Under the pieces are notes generated by a model. It saw nothing but the letters and a program-made list of their open reading frames with translations, searched no databases and was not told the DNA's origin. From assembly GCF_000716445.1 (NCBI RefSeq), contig NZ_JNWK01000001.1, positions 1 through 64,000 of the forward strand: a DNA stretch of 64,000 nucleotides, written 5' to 3'. This DNA is from Streptomyces wedmorensis (lineage in GTDB: Bacteria; Actinomycetota; Actinomycetes; Streptomycetales; Streptomycetaceae). Numbering within the stretch: position 1 is the first letter of the stretch; each line of letters starts with the position of its first letter. A program made the translations under genes and the position numbers. Of this stretch, positions 27,475-36,708 are shown one piece after another.

Positions 27475-29031
27475 TCACGCGTCGGCGAGGGCGGCGCGGG
27501 CGGCCTCCTCGGCGGTGGCGCGGTCCTCGGGGACCACGCCGATGCGGGTACGCCGGTCCAGGAGGTCCGCCGTGTCGAGGGCGCCCTCGTGGCGTACGGC
27601 CCACAGCAGTTCGGCGCCGGTGACGGGGTGGCCGGGCACGACGGGCTCGGCGAGCACGGGGTCCTCGACGCCGAGGGCGTGGACGGCCGCCGCCTCGGTG
27701 CCGTAGCGGAAGACCAGGCGGGGCGGCACGTCGAGCCCGGCGAGGGTCCGCTGTGCGGCGGCGCCGACGAGCGGGACGGACGCGGTCCTGCACGGCCCGG
27801 CGGTCAGGCCGCGGGCCGCCACGGCTGCGTCCACGGCGTCCTGCGCCATGCGGCGGTACGTGGTCAGCTTGCCGCCGACGACGGTGACGACGCCCTCGGG
27901 CGAGGCGAGCACCGCGTGCTTGCGCGAGATGTCGGCGGTGCGGCCCGACGCGTCCCGGGTGTCGAGCAGCGGCCGCAGGCCGGCGAAGGCCCCGACGACG
28001 TCGTCCCGGTGGAGGGTCACGTCGAGCGCGGAGCCCAGCACGTCGAGCAGGAAGCCGATGTCGGTCTCGGGGACCTCCGGCACGTCGGGGACGTCGCCGT
28101 CGACGGGTTCGTCGGTGAGGCCGACGTACACCCGTCCGTCGCCCTGGGGGAGGACCAGGACGAAGCGGTTGGACTCGCCGGGGATCGGGATGTGCAGGCC
28201 GGCGGAGAGACGGCCGAGGGTCTCGGAGCGCAGGACGAGATGGGTGCCGCGCGAGGGCCGCAGCCGGACGTCCTCGACGAGGCCGCCCGCCCAGACCCCG
28301 GCCGCGTTGACGACGGTCCGTGCGCGGATGCGCAGCTCCTCGCCGGTGAGCTCGTCGCGGACGAGCGCCCCGTCGCCGTGGAGTTCCAGGGCCCGGGTCC
28401 TGGTGAGGACGCGGGCGCCGTGGGCGGCGGCGGTGCGGGCGATCGCGGTCACCAGGCGCGCGTCGTCGGAGAGCCGGCCGTCCCAGGAGAGCAGTCCGCC
28501 GCGCAGGCCGACCGGGCGCAGGGCGGGGGCGAGGTGGCGGGTCTCGACGGCGGACAGCGTGCGCGGCTGCGGCAGCGTGCGGCGCGAGGTGCGGGCGGAG
28601 ACGCGCAGCAGGTCGCCCGCGACGAATCCGGCGCGGGCGAGGGCGGCCTGGCCGCGGCCGACGAGCGGGGTGAGGGGCAGGACGAAGGGCTGGGCGCGGA
28701 CGAGGTGGGGGGCGGTGCGCTCCATGAGGATGCCGCGTTCGACGGCGCTCTCGTGGGCGACGTCGAGCTGTCCGGACGCGAGGTAGCGCAGTCCGCCGTG
28801 GATCAGCTTGGAGCTCCAGCGGGAGGTGCCGAACGCGAGGTCGTGGGCGTCGATCGCGGCGACGCTGAGTCCGCGGGTGGCCGCGTCGAGGGCGGCTCCG
28901 GCGCCGGTGGCGCCGAGCCCGACGACGAGGACGTCGACCTGCTCGCCGTCGGCGAGCAGGGCCAGTTCGCGCCGGCGCCGCGCGGCGTCGAGCGAGGAGC
29001 CGGGCAGGGCGGTGCTGCTCGTGGGGTTCAT
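27475..29031 (-). CDS. glpD: Aerobic glycerol-3-phosphate dehydrogenase
   Basis: A 518-residue flavoprotein with the N-terminal dinucleotide fold (DVLVVGLGATGAGAAL), the GTSRWSSKLIHGGLRYL family signature and GGKLTTYR near residue 400. It oxidises sn-glycerol 3-phosphate to dihydroxyacetone phosphate with FAD and passes electrons to quinone at the membrane. Its ATG overlaps the TetR gene stop (ATGA), so the two are co-translated. Facing it across a short promoter gap are an alkyl-DHAP-synthase-like oxidase and a lipid kinase, which use related three-carbon phosphates or lipids. Confidence 0.93.
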   Translation of the reverse strand: MNPTSSTALPGSSLDAARRRRELALLADGEQVDVLVVGLGATGAGAALDAATRGLSVAAIDAHDLAFGTSRWSSKLIHGGLRYLASGQLDVAHESAVERGILMERTAPHLVRAQPFVLPLTPLVGRGQAALARAGFVAGDLLRVSARTSRRTLPQPRTLSAVETRHLAPALRPVGLRGGLLSWDGRLSDDARLVTAIARTAAAHGARVLTRTRALELHGDGALVRDELTGEELRIRARTVVNAAGVWAGGLVEDVRLRPSRGTHLVLRSETLGRLSAGLHIPIPGESNRFVLVLPQGDGRVYVGLTDEPVDGDVPDVPEVPETDIGFLLDVLGSALDVTLHRDDVVGAFAGLRPLLDTRDASGRTADISRKHAVLASPEGVVTVVGGKLTTYRRMAQDAVDAAVAARGLTAGPCRTASVPLVGAAAQRTLAGLDVPPRLVFRYGTEAAAVHALGVEDPVLAEPVVPGHPVTGAELLWAVRHEGALDTADLLDRRTRIGVVPEDRATAEEAARAALADA

Positions 29032-29627
29032 GGGGTGAGAGTCCTCTCCAGCAGGGTGCGCAGCTCGTCGAGGAAGGCGGCTTCGCTCAGTTCGGGATCG
29101 GTCTCGTCGGCCATGGTGCGCAGCGAGAGCGTGAAGGACTGGACGACGAGCAGCAGGGACCGGGCCTGCAGGTCGGCGTGGACGCGGCGTACGGAACCGT
29201 CCTCGTGCCCGTCCTCCAGGGCCGTGACGAGCAGCCCGAGCAGGGCGTCCTGGCTGGCCCCCCGCCGGTCGAGGACGTACGGCAGCAGCAGCTCGGGGTC
29301 CACGTCGAGGATCTTCCGGAACAGCGGATGGGCCCGGAACGAGGCGACTCCCTCGACCAGCCCCTCGACGATCCGGGTGCGTTCGGGCAGGTCGTCGTCG
29401 GCGGGTGGCATGGCATCGGCGGCGACGGCGATCCACTCACGGGTCATCAGGTCGCCGACGAGGGTGCGCACGTCGGGCCAGCGCCGGTAGAGCGTCATCC
29501 GGGACACGCCGGCCCGCCGGGCGACGTCGGTGAGGGTGGTCCGCCGTACTCCGACGGCGAGCACGCAGTCGCGTGCGGCGTCGAGCACGGGATCTGCGTC
29601 CGCATGGTTGTGACGAATGGGCGTCAT
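29028..29627 (-). CDS. TetR family regulator coupled to glpD
   Basis: A 199-residue TetR protein. The helix-turn-helix LTDVARRAGVSRMTLYRRW lies at about residues 32-50, and the C-terminal half is all-helical. It is translationally coupled to glpD and divergent from the alkyl-DHAP-synthase-like gene. A 15-base imperfect dyad sits two bases before its start codon, so autoregulation and control of the divergent gene are likely. Confidence 0.92.
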   Translation of the reverse strand: MTPIRHNHADADPVLDAARDCVLAVGVRRTTLTDVARRAGVSRMTLYRRWPDVRTLVGDLMTREWIAVAADAMPPADDDLPERTRIVEGLVEGVASFRAHPLFRKILDVDPELLLPYVLDRRGASQDALLGLLVTALEDGHEDGSVRRVHADLQARSLLLVVQSFTLSLRTMADETDPELSEAAFLDELRTLLERTLTP

Positions 29628-29628
29628 C

Positions 29629-29643
29629 TGTCACAGTGTAATA
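29629..29643. promoter_or_regulatory. TetR-type dyad TGTCACA-G-TGTAATA
   Basis: Two 7-base half-sites match at five of seven positions when inverted. The site lies directly upstream of the TetR start (29627) and covers a TATTAC -10-like hexamer on the minus strand. It is also 59 nt before the divergent oxidase start. Confidence 0.4.
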
Positions 29644-29701
29644 CCAGCGCAGGCCGAGTGGCAGCGCCGTCCGTGAAACAGACCGTGAGGAACCTCTCGA
29701 A

Positions 29702-31297
29702 GTGGACATGTTGTGGAGCGGCTGGGGCGACCCGGCCAAGGCGGCGCCCCTGCCCGAATCGGTGACCGGCCTCCTGCGGGACCTGCTCGGCGTCACGCCG
29801 CGCGAGAGCGGCCCGTCCGCCCTCACCGACATCGAGGTGCCCGCCCCGGCACTGACCGGCGAGGCGAAGAGCGCACTGCGCGCCGCCGTCGCCGCACCCG
29901 ACGGCCTGCGGGACGACGACGAGAGCCGCATCCGGCACACCCGGGGCAAGTCGACCCCCGACCTCCTCCGCATCCGGGCCGGCGAGGTCGACGACGTCCC
30001 CGCCGTCGTCGTGCTCCCCGGCAGCCACGACGAGGTCCTCGCCGTACTGCGCGCGTGCGCCGACCACGGCCTCGCCGCCGTGCCCTTCGGCGGCGGCACC
30101 TCCGTCGTCGGCGGCCTCGCGCCCACCACCAAGCGGCCCTTCGTCGCCCTCGACCTGCGGCGGCTCGACCGGCTCCTGGCCGTCGACGAGGTCTCGCGCA
30201 CCGCGACGCTGCAGCCCGGTCTGCGCGGCCCGCAGTGCGAGGCGCTCCTCAACGAGCGGGGCTGGACACTCGGCCACTTCCCGCAGTCCTTCGAATGGGC
30301 CACCGTCGGCGGCTTCGCCGCGGCCCGCTCCAGCGGCCAGGCCTCGGCCGGATACGGCCGCTTCGACGAGATGGTCCTCGGCCTGAAGGTCGCCACCCCC
30401 GAAGGCACGCTGTGGAGCGGTCGGGCCCCGCGCTCCGCGGCCGGCCCCGACCTGCGCCAGCTGATCCTCGGCTCCGAGGGCGTCCTCGGCGTGATCACGT
30501 CGGTGACCGTGCGCATCCGCCCGCTGCCGCAGAAGCGGATCTACGAGAGCTGGCGCTTCGCCTCCTTCGAGGCCGGCACGGCGGCGCTGCGCCGACTCGC
30601 CCAGGACGGCCCGCGACCCACGGTGCTGCGCCTGTCGGACGAGTCGGAGACCTTCATCGGACTCGCGCAGCCGGACGCCATCGGCAGCACCGAAGTCCCG
30701 CAGAACCCGGGCTGCATGGCCATCGTCGGGTACGAGGGCTCGGAGGAGGAGACGGCCGACCGCCGCGCCGCCGCCCGTGAGGTCCTCCTCGCCTGCGACG
30801 GCGAGTACCTCGGCGAGGAGGGCGGCGACCGCTGGGCGCACGGCCGCTACAACGCCCCCTACCTCCGCGACGCCCTGCTCGACGCCGGCGCGTTCGCCGA
30901 GACGCTGGAGACGGCGGCCTTCTGGTCCGCGATCCCCGGCCTGTACACGGCGGTGCGCGAAGCCCTGACGAGCACCCTCACCGAGGCCGGCACCCCGCCG
31001 CTCGTCATGTGCCACATCTCGCACACGTACGAGAACGGCGCCTCGCTCTACTTCACCGTCGTGTCCGCGCAGGGCGGGGACCCGGTCGCGCACTGGGCAC
31101 CCGTGAAGCGGGCGGCCAACGACGCGATCCTGGCGGCGGGCGGCACCATCAGCCACCACCACGGCGTCGGGACCGACCACCGCGACTGGTTCGCCCGCGA
31201 GATCGGCCCCCTCGGCATCCGTATGCTCCAGGCCGTCAAGGCCGAGATCGACCCGTCCGGCGTCCTCAGCCCCGGGGTCCTGATCCCCGTCCGCTGA
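29702..31297 (+). CDS. FAD-linked oxidase, alkyl-dihydroxyacetonephosphate synthase-like
   Basis: A 531-residue vanillyl-alcohol-oxidase-fold protein. The FAD-binding part holds VPFGGGTSVVGG, LQPGLRGPQCEALL and GHFPQSFEWATVGG. The C-terminal cap holds CHISHTYENGASLYFT and SHHHGVGTDHRDWF, a histidine-rich strand typical of alkylglycerone phosphate synthases. Those enzymes exchange the acyl group of acyl-DHAP for a fatty alcohol in ether lipid synthesis, a non-redox use of FAD. A GAGG site about 10 nt before the GTG at 29702 favours that start; an in-frame ATG at 29708 is possible. A lipid kinase follows 61 nt downstream. Confidence 0.85.
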   Translation: MDMLWSGWGDPAKAAPLPESVTGLLRDLLGVTPRESGPSALTDIEVPAPALTGEAKSALRAAVAAPDGLRDDDESRIRHTRGKSTPDLLRIRAGEVDDVPAVVVLPGSHDEVLAVLRACADHGLAAVPFGGGTSVVGGLAPTTKRPFVALDLRRLDRLLAVDEVSRTATLQPGLRGPQCEALLNERGWTLGHFPQSFEWATVGGFAAARSSGQASAGYGRFDEMVLGLKVATPEGTLWSGRAPRSAAGPDLRQLILGSEGVLGVITSVTVRIRPLPQKRIYESWRFASFEAGTAALRRLAQDGPRPTVLRLSDESETFIGLAQPDAIGSTEVPQNPGCMAIVGYEGSEEETADRRAAAREVLLACDGEYLGEEGGDRWAHGRYNAPYLRDALLDAGAFAETLETAAFWSAIPGLYTAVREALTSTLTEAGTPPLVMCHISHTYENGASLYFTVVSAQGGDPVAHWAPVKRAANDAILAAGGTISHHHGVGTDHRDWFAREIGPLGIRMLQAVKAEIDPSGVLSPGVLIPVR

Positions 31298-31358
31298 TCC
31301 CCGCCCGCCGTACCCCTTCCTCCTGAATTCCTTCTTCTGCCGCCCGGAGGCCAGATCC

Positions 31359-32240
31359 ATGCGACAGTTCACCGCCGTCGTCAACCCCACCGCAGGGGGT
31401 TCCAGCGGCACGGCGAGCCTGCTCCCGCTGGCCCGGCTGCTGCGGGAGGCGGGCGCGCGGCTCGACACCGTCTACAGCCGCAGCCTGGAACACGCGCAGG
31501 AACTCGCCCGGGAGGCCGGAGCGAAGGGGCACGTCGTGCTCGCCGTCGGCGGTGACGGCATGGCCGGCACCGTCGGGGGCGCGCTCAGCGGCACGGACAC
31601 GGTCTTCGGCCTGGTCCCCGCCGGCCGCGGCAACGACTTCGCACGCGCCCTGGGGCTTCCCACGGACGCCCCGGGCCTCGCCAAGGTGCTGCTCGAAGGC
31701 GAGCCGCGGGCCGTCGACACCATCGAGGTCGAGTCCGCCCGGCACAAGGGGACCCACGTCCTCGGCAGCGTGTACGCGGGTGTCGACGCGGTGGCCAACC
31801 GCCACGCCAACGCCTCCCGCCTGCTGCGCGGCGCGGCCTCCTACTACGCCGGCGGCCTCCGGGCGGTCCTCGCCTGGAAGCCCGCCGCGTACCGCATCAC
31901 GATCGACGGGGTCCGGCACGACCGCACCGGCTACACGGTGATCGCGGCCAACTCCGGCTTCTACGGCTTCGGGAGGAAGGTCGCACCGGGCGCACGCGTC
32001 GACGACGGCCTCCTCGACGTCGTGGTGATCAAGGAGGCGCCCAAGCGTCTCTTCTTCGCCATGATGAACGAACTGAAGACGGGCGCGCACGTGAACCGTC
32101 CTCAGATCGAGATCCTGCGCGGCAAGGAGGTCCGCATCGAGGCCGACCGGCCCCTGCCGTACGGCGCCGACGGCGAGGTCGACGCGACCCTGCCGGTGAC
32201 CCTCAGGGTGCGGCCCGCAGCCCTCCGCGTACTGGCCTGA
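31359..32240 (+). CDS. Diacylglycerol/lipid kinase (DgkB/YegS family)
   Basis: A 293-residue kinase with VNPTAGG at the N terminus, the nucleotide site GGDGM and the PAGRGNDFAR motif, plus a C-terminal beta-sandwich region with ADGE. The family phosphorylates diacylglycerol or related lipids using ATP at the inner face of the membrane. Its position behind an alkyl-DHAP-synthase-like gene suggests work on an ether or acyl glycerolipid (inference). A CGGAGG site supports the ATG at 31359. Confidence 0.93.
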   Translation: MRQFTAVVNPTAGGSSGTASLLPLARLLREAGARLDTVYSRSLEHAQELAREAGAKGHVVLAVGGDGMAGTVGGALSGTDTVFGLVPAGRGNDFARALGLPTDAPGLAKVLLEGEPRAVDTIEVESARHKGTHVLGSVYAGVDAVANRHANASRLLRGAASYYAGGLRAVLAWKPAAYRITIDGVRHDRTGYTVIAANSGFYGFGRKVAPGARVDDGLLDVVVIKEAPKRLFFAMMNELKTGAHVNRPQIEILRGKEVRIEADRPLPYGADGEVDATLPVTLRVRPAALRVLA

Positions 32241-32360
32241 CCACGGCTCGGGACCGCCCCTGACCGGTGGAGACGGCCGGGGCCGGACGTCGACGAGCAC
32301 TCCGGGCCGCGCAAACCTAGCGTGGAGGGTGGGAACCGACGTCACGGAGGGACCACGGGT

Positions 32361-32546
32361 ATGAATGCCGGCATGGAGAAGGTCAAGGGCAAGATCAAGG
32401 AGCTCACCGGAAAGATCACCGGTCACGAGCGCCTGGAGGCCGAGGGCAAGACGGACCAGGTGAAGGCCAAGATCCGCGAGAAGGCGACGAACGTCCGTCA
32501 TCGAGCCGAAGGCATCAGGGACTCGCTCAAGCACGACCGTTCCTAG
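32361..32546 (+). CDS. CsbD family stress protein
   Basis: A 61-residue lysine-rich helical protein (MEKVKGKIKELTGKITGHE, then KAKIREKATNVR) of the CsbD group, small proteins induced by general stress whose mechanism is unknown. The ATG at 32361 is preceded by GGAGG ten bases upstream. A TAGCGT -10-like box lies just upstream near 32319. It stands alone between the lipid kinase and a CPBP protease. Confidence 0.88.
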   Translation: MNAGMEKVKGKIKELTGKITGHERLEAEGKTDQVKAKIREKATNVRHRAEGIRDSLKHDRS

Positions 32547-32637
32547 GGGATGCCCGGCCTGATCGGCAGGACACCCCTGGCCCGGGCGCGGCCGAGAGCT
32601 GGGGACGTACCCCCGCCGACCCGGGCGGCGGCACCTG

Positions 32638-32662
32638 CCGGGCGCCCGTGACGGGCGCCCGG
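32638..32662 (+). terminator. Perfect 11-bp inverted repeat before the CPBP gene
   Basis: Arms 32638-32648 and 32652-32662 pair perfectly around TGA. It lies about 92 nt after CsbD and abuts the TAGCGT box of the next gene. It could be a terminator without a T tract or an operator. Confidence 0.45.
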
Positions 32663-32675
32663 TAGCGTGGACCGG

Positions 32676-33413
32676 GTGCGAAGCCGGTGGCGCGACAGGG
32701 TGCGAAGCCGGTGGCGCGGGCCGATCGGCACCTGGCCGGCGGTCGGCCTCACGGTCGCCGTCCTCGTCGCGGCCAATCTGCTGCTGCACCACTGGACCGG
32801 ACCGCTCCGCCTGGTCGCGGCCGTCGCGGTCAGCGCCCTGCTCCTCGGCGTGCTCCGCTGGGCGGGCGGCACCCTGGCGGACGCGGGGCTGGCGCCCGCG
32901 ACACTGGCCCGCGGCGCGAGGTGGGCGCTGGTCCTGATCGGGCTGGTCGGACTCGTCTACGCCGCCGGAGCGCTGCTGCCGGACACCCGCCCGCTCTTCG
33001 AGGACCGTCGGTACGACGGGATGACCGGGGGCGAGCTGGTGGGACGCGTGCTCGTGGTGGTCCCCGTGGGCACCGTCCTGGTCGAGGAGATCGCCTTCCG
33101 CGGAGTGCTCTACGGACTGGTGCGCCGGGCCCGTGGGACGGTCTGGGCGACCACCGTCTCGAGTCTGCTGTTCGGCCTGTGGCACGTCCTGCCGTCCCTG
33201 CGCCTGGCGACGGCGAAACCCGCGCTGAGCACGGTCCTCGGCGACTCCGCGCTCGGCGCCGTCCTCGCCGTCACGGGCGCCGTCCTCTTCACGGCGGCGG
33301 CGGGCGTCCTCTTCTGTGAACTGCGCCGCCGCAGCGGCAGTCTTCTGCCGCCCATGGGCCTGCACTGGGCGGTCAACGCGCTCGGCTACATCGCCGGCTT
33401 CCTGCTGCGCTGA
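32676..33413 (+). CDS. CPBP family intramembrane metalloprotease
   Basis: A 245-residue multi-spanning protein with the CPBP (Rce1-like) signatures: EEIAFRG in a membrane helix, FGLWH, and a late HWAVN. Such glutamate/histidine proteases cleave within the membrane, for example of prenylated or bacteriocin-like substrates. A TAGCGT hexamer at 32663-32668 lies seven bases before the GTG at 32676, so the message may be leaderless; GTG at 32667 is an alternative. A 24-base duplication (32674-32694 and 32698-32718) doubles the basic VRSRWR unit at the N terminus. No substrate gene is evident. Confidence 0.85.
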   Translation: MRSRWRDRVRSRWRGPIGTWPAVGLTVAVLVAANLLLHHWTGPLRLVAAVAVSALLLGVLRWAGGTLADAGLAPATLARGARWALVLIGLVGLVYAAGALLPDTRPLFEDRRYDGMTGGELVGRVLVVVPVGTVLVEEIAFRGVLYGLVRRARGTVWATTVSSLLFGLWHVLPSLRLATAKPALSTVLGDSALGAVLAVTGAVLFTAAAGVLFCELRRRSGSLLPPMGLHWAVNALGYIAGFLLR

Positions 33414-33500
33414 CCGTGCGCCCGTGCCGACTTCCGAATGGCGACTGCCGACTGCCGGCTCCCGGATGGCGACCGTAGACCCTGCCGGTCACAGCCGGGC

Positions 33501-35225
33501 TCAGTGATCCGTCTGGACGATGTCCCTCAAGCGGTCCAGGTCCTGCGGCGTGAAGCCCGACGGCCGCATGACGGCGTTCCAGCCGTCGACGTACGCGGCC
33601 TTGTACCGGTGGCCGTGGCCGTCCGGCACGTCCGTGGAGAACGGCAGGTCGGCGGTCACCTGCCAGAAGGTCACGAAGGGGATCCAGAACATCCCTTCGA
33701 GCACGTCGCCGCCCGGCGCCTGACCGATCCAGTCGGGCTCGGAGAAGGCCAGCTCCGGGCTCCACCAGACGATCGGGTCGGACGGGTGCATCAGGTAGAG
33801 CACCCGGGTGCCGTTCCACGGCACGCCCTCCGGGGTGATCCCGGTGGTCGGGTCCTCGGTGAACCGTACGGTCCGCCCCTGCCTGTAGACGGGCTCGATC
33901 TCCGGACTTCCCCCGTCGCGCTGATCGCTGAACTCGCGGAACAGGGTGTTGAAGTTCGGGGGGCCGGCGAACAGGGTTCCCGCGGTGCGGTTGCGCAGGT
34001 CGTACTCGCCGCTGAAGGCCGTCTCCCCGCCGAACGACCCCAGGCTCTCGCCCGCCACGAACAGTCGCGGGCGCTGGTCCTGGGGCAGCTTGGACCAGAC
34101 GTCGTAGACCGCGTCGAAGAGCTCGCGGCCGGCCTCGCGCGCCTTGGACTGGTCCACGAGATAGGACAGCCACGACGGCAGGTACGAGTACTGCATCGCC
34201 ACGGTGGCCGCGTCGCCGTCGCCGAGGTACTCGAACGAGTCCACGGCGGCGGGATCGACCCAGCCGCTTCCCGTGGTGGTGACCACGAGCAGTTGGGCGC
34301 GCTCGAAGCCACCCGCCCGTTCGAGGTCGGCGACGGCCCGCTCCGCACGGGACTCGGCGTCGTCGGAGGTCTCGAGCCCGGCGTAGGCCCGGACGGGTTC
34401 CAGCGCCGGGCGATGGGTGAACGCGCCGATGTCCTGCGCCGACGGACCGCTGCCGGTGAAGGCACGGCCCTGCCTGCCCAGCGAATCCCACGGCACCAGC
34501 GAACCCGGCCCGCCGGAGCGCAGGGGGGACGTGGGCTGGTGGACGCCTTCAGGGGTCTCCGTGTCACGCAGCGAGAACGCCTCGTTGGCCCCGTTCACGA
34601 AGCCGCTCAGCAGCACCCCGCTCACGACGGACCAGGCGAGGCCCGCCACGACCAGCCAGCCGACCACCCGCGCCGCGCGCGGACCCGCCCACCGGCGCAG
34701 GACGCGAGTGACCCAGCGGTACAGGCGCCGGAGACCGCGGCCGGCCAGCAACAGCAGGCAGAAGACGAGCGCGGCCACGAACGGGCAGGCGACGGCCGTC
34801 AGGGCGTTGAAGTCGGTGACCCCCATGAGCTCGCGGATCTCGTGCTGCCAGTACTGGCCGAACCCGAACGACAGGCCGAACAGGACGATCGCGCAGACGA
34901 TGAGGACGCGCCACGACGTGCGCGAGGCGTGCCGCGCCTCCCGGTCGGCGAACGCCCGCCACACATAGGCCGCGACGACGCCCAGCCCGTAGCCGATGGC
35001 CGCGTTGATGCCGCAGATCAGCCCCTGGAGGACGCCGCCGCGCGGCAGCAGCGACGGAGTGAAGGAGAGGCAGGCGAAGAGCAGCGCCCCCCAGCAGCCG
35101 GGCAGCGTGAGCCGAAGCGACCGACGGCGCTTCGCCGAGTCGGCGTCCGGAGCGGCGCCCCCGTTCCCGGCGGTCTCGCGGCCGGGGGATCCGTCCGGCG
35201 GGGACTTGTGCGTATAGGGAGCCAT
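33501..35225 (-). CDS. Membrane alpha/beta-hydrolase family protein (Abhydrolase_9 type)
   Basis: A 574-residue protein. The N-terminal half has four to five hydrophobic segments (about 40-225). The C-terminal half is an alpha/beta-hydrolase domain with nucleophile elbow GESLGSFGG near residue 385 and a late conserved HPSDPIVWWSPEL. This layout matches actinobacterial Abhydrolase_9 proteins with their own N-terminal membrane domain; their substrates are not established, but an acyl ester or thioesterase role at the envelope is likely. GGAGGA five bases before the ATG fixes the start. It is monocistronic between CPBP and LtrA genes. Confidence 0.88.
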   Translation of the reverse strand: MAPYTHKSPPDGSPGRETAGNGGAAPDADSAKRRRSLRLTLPGCWGALLFACLSFTPSLLPRGGVLQGLICGINAAIGYGLGVVAAYVWRAFADREARHASRTSWRVLIVCAIVLFGLSFGFGQYWQHEIRELMGVTDFNALTAVACPFVAALVFCLLLLAGRGLRRLYRWVTRVLRRWAGPRAARVVGWLVVAGLAWSVVSGVLLSGFVNGANEAFSLRDTETPEGVHQPTSPLRSGGPGSLVPWDSLGRQGRAFTGSGPSAQDIGAFTHRPALEPVRAYAGLETSDDAESRAERAVADLERAGGFERAQLLVVTTTGSGWVDPAAVDSFEYLGDGDAATVAMQYSYLPSWLSYLVDQSKAREAGRELFDAVYDVWSKLPQDQRPRLFVAGESLGSFGGETAFSGEYDLRNRTAGTLFAGPPNFNTLFREFSDQRDGGSPEIEPVYRQGRTVRFTEDPTTGITPEGVPWNGTRVLYLMHPSDPIVWWSPELAFSEPDWIGQAPGGDVLEGMFWIPFVTFWQVTADLPFSTDVPDGHGHRYKAAYVDGWNAVMRPSGFTPQDLDRLRDIVQTDH

Positions 35226-35462
35226 GGCTGTCCTCCGGGGAAATGATCCCAAGGCCGGACGCGCCCCGCCACCTGTGACCTCCCTCCCCGAAGTCGCCCC
35301 CGGCACGGGCGACCGGGCGGGCCGGCGCGTGCCGCCGATCCTGAACCCGGGACACGTCAGGGACGAGGGTTCGACGCGCGGCCCAGGACGGCGGGCGCGA
35401 CGCCCGGGACGCCCTCGCCTCGGCGGCGCGGGACCGGATCCGTGATCTGATGCACCCAGCCC

Positions 35463-36677
35463 GTGCCGCTGTCGAATCCCCTCTCGGATGGCCTGATGAG
35501 CAGTCCGCACACCCCGTCGTGGTCGCCGTCGCGCACGCCGGAGCCGGAGCCCCGGCACGCCGGATGGCTGGAACTCTTCTTCGACCTGGTCTTCGTCGCC
35601 GTCGTCGCCCAGCTCGCGCACGGCCTCCACGGCGACCCCGGCGCGCGCGAGTTCGCCGTGTTCCTCGGCCTCTACTTCCCGCCCTGGTGGATGTGGGCGA
35701 ACCTCACGGTCTCCGCGAACCTCTTCCAGGACGACAGCGCCCGCCGCCGCCTCGTCATGCTTTCGGCGATGCTGTGCCTCGCCGTGATGGCAGCGGCGGT
35801 GCCCGAGGCCGACGGCGACCGGGGCCCCGCCTACGCCCTCGGCTACGCGGGCACCCGCCTCGTCCTGCTCGCCCTGTGGTGGCCCGCCACGCGCTTTCCC
35901 GCACCCCGCACGCTGCCCCGCTGGCGGCCGCTGACCTACTGTCTGCTCTCCGCGGTGCTCTGGGCCGGTTCGGCGGCGGTCCCCGCTCCCTGGCGCTACG
36001 GGGTGTGGGCGGCTCTGCTGATGGCGGAGATGGTCCTGCTGCTGACCGCCCGGGGGCAGGGCATCCCGGGCCGGGTCCACACCGGCCACCTGGTCGAGCG
36101 GGTCGGACTGTTCGTGATCATCGTCCTCGGCGAGTCGGTCCTCGCCCTCATCACGTCCACCGACCACACGTGGACCGCCCGGGCCGGGGTCGTGGCGGTG
36201 CTCGGGTTCGTCCTGCTGGCCACCCTCTGGTGGTCCTACTTCGACTTCGCCTCGACGGCGGCGGAGCGCGTCATGGGCACCGCCGGCACCCGCGAGGCCT
36301 ACCTCCTCGCCCGTGACGTGGGCGGCTTCCTCCACTTCTTCGTCACCGCCGCCGTCATCTCGATGGCCGCCGGACTGGCCACGGCCGTGGAGGAGTCCGG
36401 CCACGACCACCTGGCGCGGGGCGCGGTCTGGGCCCTCGCCGGCGGGTTGGCGGTCTACCACGGAGCGCACGCCCTGATCGCGCTCCGGTTCGGCAGCCCA
36501 CCGCGCCAGGTGGCCGTCTGGGCGCTGCCCGGCGTCGTGATCCCCCTCCTGGTCGTTCTCGGCGCGGACGTGCTCACCCCGTGGCTGGTGGTCCTCCTCC
36601 TCGCGGCCGAGGCCATCGCCCACCTGCTCTACGCCAAGACCGCCCTGTCCCGCCGTCAGGCCGCCGGCACCGCGTAG
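35463..36677 (+). CDS. ltrA: Low temperature requirement protein A (LtrA)
   Basis: A 404-residue integral membrane protein with about 10 to 11 hydrophobic segments. The LtrA hallmark ELFFDLVFV lies at the first helix, with later VERVGLFVIIVLGESVLAL and WWSYFDF. The family is needed for growth at low temperature in Listeria; its biochemical function is not known. The GTG at 35463 gives the full frame, while the ATG at 35496 is equally plausible; neither has a clear ribosome binding site. It converges on the PLP enzyme gene, 31 nt apart. Confidence 0.88.
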   Translation: MPLSNPLSDGLMSSPHTPSWSPSRTPEPEPRHAGWLELFFDLVFVAVVAQLAHGLHGDPGAREFAVFLGLYFPPWWMWANLTVSANLFQDDSARRRLVMLSAMLCLAVMAAAVPEADGDRGPAYALGYAGTRLVLLALWWPATRFPAPRTLPRWRPLTYCLLSAVLWAGSAAVPAPWRYGVWAALLMAEMVLLLTARGQGIPGRVHTGHLVERVGLFVIIVLGESVLALITSTDHTWTARAGVVAVLGFVLLATLWWSYFDFASTAAERVMGTAGTREAYLLARDVGGFLHFFVTAAVISMAAGLATAVEESGHDHLARGAVWALAGGLAVYHGAHALIALRFGSPPRQVAVWALPGVVIPLLVVLGADVLTPWLVVLLLAAEAIAHLLYAKTALSRRQAAGTA

Positions 36678-36708
36678 CCGGTCCGGCCCGTCCGACCGGG
36701 CCTCGCCC

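Noticed and set aside
33501..36623. An N-terminally extended reading of the alpha/beta-hydrolase gene back to 36623
   Set aside because: The extension is opposite the ltrA gene and low in complexity. GGAGGA and the family N terminus place the start at 35225.
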